Shown: positions 59,172-64,000 of the stretch, piece by piece
Layout: each line of letters starts with the position of its first letter
Numbering within the stretch: position 1 is the first letter of the stretch
Origin: an uncultured Collinsella sp.
GTDB lineage: Bacteria > Actinomycetota > Coriobacteriia > Coriobacteriales > Coriobacteriaceae
Assembly: GCA_958370785.1 (NCBI GenBank)
Contig: CATXKN010000007.1
Location: forward strand, 62,001 to 126,000
Length of the DNA: 64,000 bases
Direction: 5' to 3'
Program-made: the position numbers and the translations under genes
Notes under the pieces: generated by a model
Told to the model about the DNA's origin: nothing
The model's input: only the letters and a program-made list of their open reading frames with translations
Database searches by the model: none

Positions 59172-60425
59172 ATGGCGCAGGAACACGATCTGTTTGATGA
59201 CATTATCGAGATCAGCAAGGGTTTCGACTTTCTTAAAAACCCGCTTGGCGGCGTGACCGATGCACTCGATCCGTCGGCGCCGCAGTGGAATCCTGCCGAC
59301 TACAAGGAGCGCCCGCGCGGCAACACCATTCCGTGCCTGACCTGCAAAAACGAAAAGAGCGGCTGCACCGCGTGCATGGACGTGTGCCCGGTCAATGCTA
59401 TCGAGGTCGAGGAAGACGCCATCGAGATCCTCGACTCCTGTCGCAAGTGCGGCCTGTGCGCCGCTGCCTGTCCGACCGAGGCGATCATCTCGCCGCGCCT
59501 GGCGCCCAAAAACCTTTACGACGACATTGTCTCGGCAGCGACGAGCCACGAGACCGCCTACGTCACCTGCACGCGCGCCCTCAAGCGCATGCCGCGCGAA
59601 AACGAGGTCGTCGTTGCCTGCGTGGGCGATATTACGGCCGAGACCTGGTTCTCGGTACTGGCGGACTATCCCAACGTGAGTGTGTACCTGCCGTTGGGCG
59701 TGTGCGATAAATGCCGCAACACCGGCGGTGAGGACATTCTGGGCGAGGCCATCGCCACTGCCGAGGAGTGGGCCGGTACGGGCATGGGCCTGGAGGTCGA
59801 TCCCAAGAGCCTCAAGTGCCATAAGCTTCGCGAGTACGAGCGCAAGGAGTACATGGAAAAAATCGCCCGCACCACGGGCCTAACCGTGACTAAGCTCAAC
59901 CCGGCGACTGCGGCGCTGGCCTCGGTGACGCAGAAGTTGAAGGCCCACCGTCACCAGATCACGCAGCTCGAGCGCACACTCAACACCATGTGCGGCACCA
60001 CGACGACTAAGCGTCGCCGTTCGCTTACCCATGGGCGGCAGCTGGTGCTCTCGACACTGCAGAACCATCCCGAACTTGCCCAGAACATGCAGGTGAGCAC
60101 GCCGGAATGCGATTTTGACAAGTGTACGTCGTGCGGCGAGTGCGTCAATGTATGCCCCACGTTCGCCTGCGATTTGGTGGGAAGCGGCCGCTTTGCGTTG
60201 GAGTCCACGTATTGTTTAGGCTGTGGCGCCTGTGTCAAGGTGTGCCCCGAGCATGCGCTCAAGCTGGTTGAGCACGATGCGTCCAATCTGGTCGTTGTCG
60301 ACCCCGAGGCCGAGGAAAAGGCCGCTCAGAAGGCCAAGGCCCACGAGGAGGCCGTGAAGGTCAAGGCCGAGGCAAAGGAAAAGCTCAACAAGATGCTCGA
60401 CCAAGTGGAAAAGCTCGCGGACTAG
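59172..60425 (+). CDS. Polyferredoxin-like 4Fe-4S protein
   Basis: 417 residues. An N-terminal two-cluster ferredoxin unit (CxxC...CTACMDVCPVNAI, then CRKCGLCAAACPTEAI) spans about 55-110. A central domain follows, with VACVGDITAETWFSVL and VCDKCRNTGGED, resembling HdrA/MvhD or CobW-like redox text. A second unit has CTSCGECVNVCP and CLGCGACVKVCPEHA (about 318-365), before a Lys/Glu-rich coiled tail. It should carry four clusters and pass electrons in the cytoplasm. It has no redox partner beside it. The ATG at 59172 follows AGGGAGGGG. Confidence 0.85.
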   Translation: MAQEHDLFDDIIEISKGFDFLKNPLGGVTDALDPSAPQWNPADYKERPRGNTIPCLTCKNEKSGCTACMDVCPVNAIEVEEDAIEILDSCRKCGLCAAACPTEAIISPRLAPKNLYDDIVSAATSHETAYVTCTRALKRMPRENEVVVACVGDITAETWFSVLADYPNVSVYLPLGVCDKCRNTGGEDILGEAIATAEEWAGTGMGLEVDPKSLKCHKLREYERKEYMEKIARTTGLTVTKLNPATAALASVTQKLKAHRHQITQLERTLNTMCGTTTTKRRRSLTHGRQLVLSTLQNHPELAQNMQVSTPECDFDKCTSCGECVNVCPTFACDLVGSGRFALESTYCLGCGACVKVCPEHALKLVEHDASNLVVVDPEAEEKAAQKAKAHEEAVKVKAEAKEKLNKMLDQVEKLAD

Positions 60426-60444
60426 CTAAACGAGCGTAAATGAT

Positions 60445-60475
60445 GACCGGTGGGACAGGTACTGCCCCGCCGGTC
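60445..60475. repeat. Hairpin after the polyferredoxin gene
   Basis: GACCGGTGGG (60445-60454) / CCCGCCGGTC (60466-60475), loop ACAGGTACTGC. It again contains a GGGACAGG core; no T-run on the plus side. Confidence 0.55.
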
Positions 60476-60547
60476 AAAAAAGTTGCGGTGGGATAGTTCC
60501 TGTTTTGCCCTTAAGCTGGCCATTCTAGGAACTATCCCACCGCAACT
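60475..60547 (-). terminator. Long terminator hairpin of the GntR gene
   Basis: 21-bp perfect arms (60481-60501 and 60527-60547, for example GGTGGGATAGTTCC) with a 25-nt spacer. On the minus strand it is followed by TTTTTT (60480-60475) and lies 10 bases past the GntR stop. It is much longer than a usual terminator and is probably another repeat element. Confidence 0.7.
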
Positions 60548-60556
60548 AATAGATGG

Positions 60557-61312
60557 TTAGCTCATACTGCTCTGATGGGTCTCGCTGCCGTTATTGCGGC
60601 GGGTGACCGTTTCGTGGAGTAAAAAGAAGCTGGGAACCTGCTTTGTCTCGGTGTATTCCATAAGGATGCCGTCGGCGTTGTAGGTCTGTCCGCGTACAAC
60701 GGCGAGTGCGTTAAAGTCGTCGAGATCGAGCACGCGTGCATCCTCGGGCGTGGGATGCTCGATCGTCACATCGCGTTTGCCCGTGGCAATCTTAATGCCA
60801 AGGTCTTCTTCGAGGTAACGATAGATCGAGTCGTTGACAATCTCGGGTGTCAGCCCCGGTACTTGTGAGCTTAGGTAATAGGAGTCGTCGGAGCACACGG
60901 CTTGTCCGTCTGCATAACGGATGCGTTTGGCGCGTGTGAGCTCACAGCCTTCGGGAAACCCGGTAATCTTGGAGAGCGCCTTGCTGCAGATGAGGAGCTC
61001 AAAGACGGTGGTGACAGTCTTGAGTTCAAAGCCTCGGTTGACCGCGATTTCCTTAAAGGTCTCGAGTCCGCCGCCACCACGACTCTTCTCGTCACTGATG
61101 TTGCGAATGACGCGCATCCCTTTGCCTTGCTGGGGGAGCACGTAACCATCTGCCGCAAGCATCGAGATGGCGCGACGGACCGTCATGCGCGAACAGTCAA
61201 ACAGCTGCGTGAGCTCAGTCTCTGAAGGCAGATAACTCTGATAGGCGTATGTGCCGTCGTCAATCGACTGCTTCACGTTGTCATAAATAGTTTGGAAGAT
61301 GGCTCGCGCCAT
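60557..61312 (-). CDS. GntR/HutC-family regulator (TreR-like)
   Basis: 251 residues. The N-terminal winged helix-turn-helix (about 1-72; YLPSETELTQLFDCSRMTVRRAISML) is followed by a UTRA ligand-binding domain (about 90-240). Members sense sugar phosphates. It lies next to a zinc dehydrogenase and a PTS permease. Palindromes of the CTTGTCTAGACAAG type occur in the region between those two, as expected for TreR-like repressors. It probably represses both and is relieved by the imported sugar phosphate. Confidence 0.9.
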   Translation of the reverse strand: MARAIFQTIYDNVKQSIDDGTYAYQSYLPSETELTQLFDCSRMTVRRAISMLAADGYVLPQQGKGMRVIRNISDEKSRGGGGLETFKEIAVNRGFELKTVTTVFELLICSKALSKITGFPEGCELTRAKRIRYADGQAVCSDDSYYLSSQVPGLTPEIVNDSIYRYLEEDLGIKIATGKRDVTIEHPTPEDARVLDLDDFNALAVVRGQTYNADGILMEYTETKQVPSFFLLHETVTRRNNGSETHQSSMS

Positions 61313-61377
61313 GACGGTCTCCTAGAGCTGAGTGCGCGAGCGGTGGATGAGGGCCGCCCGCGCAGGTGTCAAGCGAT

Positions 61378-62403
61378 TTACTTGCTGGGGTCGATTATAT
61401 ATTTGCCCATGGCACGCAGGGCCGGGTCTGACAGGATGGCGCCGAGTTCGTCGAGGGAGGCTACCTTTGCGACCATCGAGGATACGTCGAGCCTGCCAGA
61501 GTCGATGAGCTCGAGCGCACGACGCTGCGTATAAGGGTTAATGTAGGACGAGGTAAGCACAAGCTCCTTCTGGAAGACCTCGAAGGGCTTGACGGTGATT
61601 GTCTCATCGGGCTTGGTGAGGCCGAACATCATGACCGTAGCCTTGTGGCCGGCGATCTGGATGGCCTGCTCGATGGTGACGGGCTTGCCAACACACTCGA
61701 TAACGACATCGACGTTGCCGACGCCCTCCTGCTTCAGGCGGGCCGGGACGTCCTCGTGGATGGAATCAATTGCCAGGTCGGCGCCGAGTTTGAGCGCAAC
61801 CTCGCGCTTGCCTTCGACAGGCTCGAGCAAGACAACCTTGGTGGCGCCGGCGTTTTTAGCAAGCTGCATCATGAGCAGACCGATCATGCCACCGCCGATA
61901 ACGACAACTGTGCTGCCGGGCTTGATGTTGCACATATCGATGCCGTGCAGGCAGCAGGCGACGGGCTCGGTCATAGCACCCTGCTCAAAGCTGGTGTGAT
62001 CGCCCAACTTGTACACTTGCTGCATATCGACGGAGCAGTACTCGGCAAAGCCGCCGTTAACGGTGGTGCCGTAACCGGTCATATGCTCGCAGTAGTGGTT
62101 GATTCCGTCGCGGCAGGGTTCGCAGCAGCCGCAGGGATGGTTTGGGTCGATGCACACGCGATCGCCCGGTTTAAAGCCAGCGACGTCGCTGCCCACGGCC
62201 TCGACAACGCCCGCAAACTCATGACCAAGGATCGTGGGCGGGGTAACGTCGGCTGCACCCTTGTCGCCCTCATAGATATGAACGTCGGTACCGCAGACGC
62301 CGCAAGCTTTGACGTTGATCAGAACGTCGCGCCTGCCCACGGCCGGCTTTGCCGATTCCTCGACTCTGAGGTCGTGCTTTCCATAGAAGACCGCGCTTTT
62401 CAT
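61378..62403 (-). CDS. Zinc-dependent medium-chain dehydrogenase (sorbitol/threonine DH-like)
   Basis: 341 residues. The catalytic zinc site has C37 in ACGVCGTD and HE61-62 in GHEFAG. The structural zinc site is HPCGCCEPCRDGINHYC. The NAD fold is VVIGGGMIGLLMMQLAK. It resembles L-iditol/sorbitol or threonine dehydrogenases and probably oxidises a sugar alcohol or sugar phosphate. It is transcribed away from the PTS permease, with operator-like dyads between. The start ATG at 62403 has a TAAGGAG-like site (from CTCCTTA). Confidence 0.92.
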   Translation of the reverse strand: MKSAVFYGKHDLRVEESAKPAVGRRDVLINVKACGVCGTDVHIYEGDKGAADVTPPTILGHEFAGVVEAVGSDVAGFKPGDRVCIDPNHPCGCCEPCRDGINHYCEHMTGYGTTVNGGFAEYCSVDMQQVYKLGDHTSFEQGAMTEPVACCLHGIDMCNIKPGSTVVVIGGGMIGLLMMQLAKNAGATKVVLLEPVEGKREVALKLGADLAIDSIHEDVPARLKQEGVGNVDVVIECVGKPVTIEQAIQIAGHKATVMMFGLTKPDETITVKPFEVFQKELVLTSSYINPYTQRRALELIDSGRLDVSSMVAKVASLDELGAILSDPALRAMGKYIIDPSK

Positions 62404-62449
62404 GGTGACTCCTTAACGTGGCGGTGAATGTTGTAATGAAGTATAGGCA

Positions 62450-62467
62450 TGTCTATAGATATAGACA
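62450..62467. promoter_or_regulatory. GntR-type operator 1
   Basis: TGTCTATA-GA-TATAGACA, perfect 8-bp half-sites, 47 bases upstream of the zinc dehydrogenase start. A related half site CATCTAGACAAGT lies at 62472-62484. Confidence 0.65.
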
Positions 62468-62598
62468 AGCACATCTAGACAAGTAGAAAAGAATTTTAAA
62501 TACAGCCATCAGCTATGTCAGATTTAGCAGGGGAAATACTGGACATATACCGTTTACGGCCAATAATCAACCGTTCACCGACCGCAGTCTTTATGCTA

Positions 62599-62614
62599 AC
62601 TTGTCTAGATAAGT
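62599..62614. promoter_or_regulatory. GntR-type operator 2
   Basis: ACTTGTCTAGATAAGT, a near-perfect dyad, just downstream of a -10-like TATGCT (62592-62597). Binding here would block the PTS promoter. The half-sites match those at 62450 and 62472. Confidence 0.65.
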
Positions 62615-62757
62615 GATGTGATAAAACGTAAGTGCAAGAAGTCAGGGACACGGGCCCACCCGTCCTATTGCACGAGGTACACGCAAACGGCGCGTCTGCG
62701 GTCTCGAGTGAAGCCAAAACCGCAGCGCTCCGAATGAAGAGAGGGGGATTCCCCGTC

Positions 62758-64000
62758 ATGATGCAAAAGATACAACGTTTCGGCGGTGCAATGTACACGC
62801 CTGCAATTCTTTTCGCATTTTCCGGAATCGTCGTCGGCCTGGGTACGTTGTTTACCACCGAGGCGATCTTTGGCGAGATGGCCACAGCGGGTCATCTTTG
62901 GTTTGATTGCTGGAATGTGCTGCTCCAGGGTGGTTGGACGCTCTTTAACCAGATGCCGTTGCTGTTTTGCGTAGCGTTGCCAATCTCGCTCGCGAACAAG
63001 CAGAACGCTCGCTGCTGCATGGAGGCTTTGGCCATCTACCTTACCTTCAACTACTTTGTAAGCACAATCTTGGGGCAGTGGGGCCCTGTCTTTGGAGTCG
63101 ACTACTCTGTCGAGGCGGGCAGCGGTACTGGTCTTGCCACTATCGCAAGCATCAAAACGCTTGATATGGGCATCATGGGCGCGCTTATCATTTCTGGTAT
63201 CGCCACGATGCTTCACAACAAGTACTTCGACACCGAACTTCCCGAGTGGCTGGGCGTGTTCTCGGGCTCCGTGTTCATTTATATGATCGGTTTCTTCGTT
63301 ATGGTTCCGGTCGCTATTATCGCCTGCCTGGTGTGGCCGCATGTTCAGGCTGCTATCTCCGCCTTCCAGGGATTCATCCTTTCCGCCGGTACGTTTGGCG
63401 TGGGCGTCTTTGCTTTCTTCGAGCGCGTGCTGATTCCTACAGGCCTGCACCACTTTATCTATACGCCGTTCTATTACGACAACGCGGCGGTCAACGGCGG
63501 CATCTTTGCTGCTTGGGCCAACATCCTGCCCCAACTGGCTGCCGATCCGAGCATTGCTCTTAAGGATGCCGCACCCTGGGCTGCCTATACCTGCCCTGGT
63601 TGGACTAAGGTCTTCGGCTCGCTTGGCGTCGCCATTGCGTTTTATATGACCGCCAAACCCGAGCGCAAGCAGCGCGTCAAGGCTCTGCTCATTCCCGTCA
63701 CCCTTACCGCTATGCTTTGCGGTATCACCGAGCCGCTTGACTTCACATTCCTGTTCATCGCGCCCGGCCTGTTCGTCGTCCACTGCGTGCTCGGAGCGCT
63801 CGGCTGCATGGCTCAAAACCTCCTTGGCGTCGTGGGCATCTTCGACGGCGGCATCATCTCGATGCTCTCGTGGGACTGGCTGCCCCTTTGGGCCGCACAC
63901 GGTCTGCAGTACACCATCTCCATCCTTGTCGGTCTGTGCTTTACCGCCCTTTGGGTCGTGGTCTTCCGTTTCCTGATCGTCAAGTTCGACTTTAAGACCC
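62758..64000 (+). CDS. PTS permease, alpha-glucoside-type EIIC (partial)
   Basis: The gene runs off the window; 414 codons are visible with no stop. The protein (MMQKIQRFGGAMYTPAILF) is an EIIC of the glucose superfamily. Repeated membrane helices surround the signature LIPTGLHHFIYTPFY and CGITEPLDFTFLFIAPG, which carry the conserved His and the GITE sugar-binding motif. The overall text is closest to maltose/alpha-glucoside permeases (GlvC/MalX/AglA type). An EIIB domain would be expected after the visible part. GAGGGGGA precedes the tandem ATGs. Control by the GntR protein is likely. The stand-alone EIIA at 32591 might serve it. Confidence 0.9.
   Translation, partial: MMQKIQRFGGAMYTPAILFAFSGIVVGLGTLFTTEAIFGEMATAGHLWFDCWNVLLQGGWTLFNQMPLLFCVALPISLANKQNARCCMEALAIYLTFNYFVSTILGQWGPVFGVDYSVEAGSGTGLATIASIKTLDMGIMGALIISGIATMLHNKYFDTELPEWLGVFSGSVFIYMIGFFVMVPVAIIACLVWPHVQAAISAFQGFILSAGTFGVGVFAFFERVLIPTGLHHFIYTPFYYDNAAVNGGIFAAWANILPQLAADPSIALKDAAPWAAYTCPGWTKVFGSLGVAIAFYMTAKPERKQRVKALLIPVTLTAMLCGITEPLDFTFLFIAPGLFVVHCVLGALGCMAQNLLGVVGIFDGGIISMLSWDWLPLWAAHGLQYTISILVGLCFTALWVVVFRFLIVKFDFKT

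Noticed and set aside
62665..63900. Long minus-strand open frame opposite the PTS permease
   Set aside because: The plus-strand frame encodes a clear EIIC protein with its signature motifs. The minus frame is its GC-rich shadow.

Overview
This window is a high-GC, densely packed chromosomal segment. The single-copy genes (gatCAB, ligA, ssrA, rplM-rpsI, glmM, a type III glutamine synthetase, MurT/GatD cell-wall amidation) suggest a Gram-positive anaerobic actinobacterium. Gene content and style are most like Coriobacteriia such as Collinsella. That assignment is inferred from gene content; no database search was possible.

Layout. 1-9791: end of a response regulator, HtrA protease, LigA, a MATE efflux pump, and a heterodimeric ABC exporter with one degenerate ATP site. 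9841-11145: a putative nuclease-fold gene framed by two direct copies of a palindromic repeat. 11280-13644: molybdenum cofactor genes moaA and a moaC-mobB fusion. 13910-20051: MFS transporter, HAD phosphatase and gatCAB. 20275-27463: a metal-handling island with an AraC regulator, two YbtPQ/IrtAB-like ABC half-transporters, a small membrane protein and a P1B-type ATPase with an SCA motif. The last two look like a ferrosome (fez) gene pair. 28200-29100: tmRNA, reverse-complement remnants of its 3' end, and a tandem array of hairpins. 29181-34088: patatin, L13/S9, glmM, a PTS EIIA and nagB. 34533-40652: a large SARP/STAND-type regulator, YhbY, a methyltransferase and a DUF711 protein.

40761-47224 is a leftward methionine/C1 operon in the order metF, metH activation domain, metH. 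A cytosine methyltransferase and a DUF4928-type restriction gene sit inside it. 47661-50461: glnN, a small MITE-like element, and a tRNA-Glu with a duplicated 3' end. 50681-55020: a fused MurT-GatD protein and two uncharacterised repeat-type proteins. 55521-60425: an iron alcohol dehydrogenase, gldA, a 2-hydroxyacid dehydrogenase and a polyferredoxin. 60557-64000: a GntR regulator, a zinc alcohol dehydrogenase and the start of an alpha-glucoside-type PTS permease. Probable GntR operators lie between the last two.

The intergenic DNA is unusually rich in palindromes. At least four families recur: a 33-bp hairpin with loop GGACAGGCA, a 65-bp hairpin with CCATCACAACATTC arms, 134-141-bp hairpins whose outer arms differ while the core is conserved, and a 61-62-bp tandem hairpin array. 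The two most interesting signals are the candidate ferrosome/iron island and the variable-arm, constant-core hairpins.
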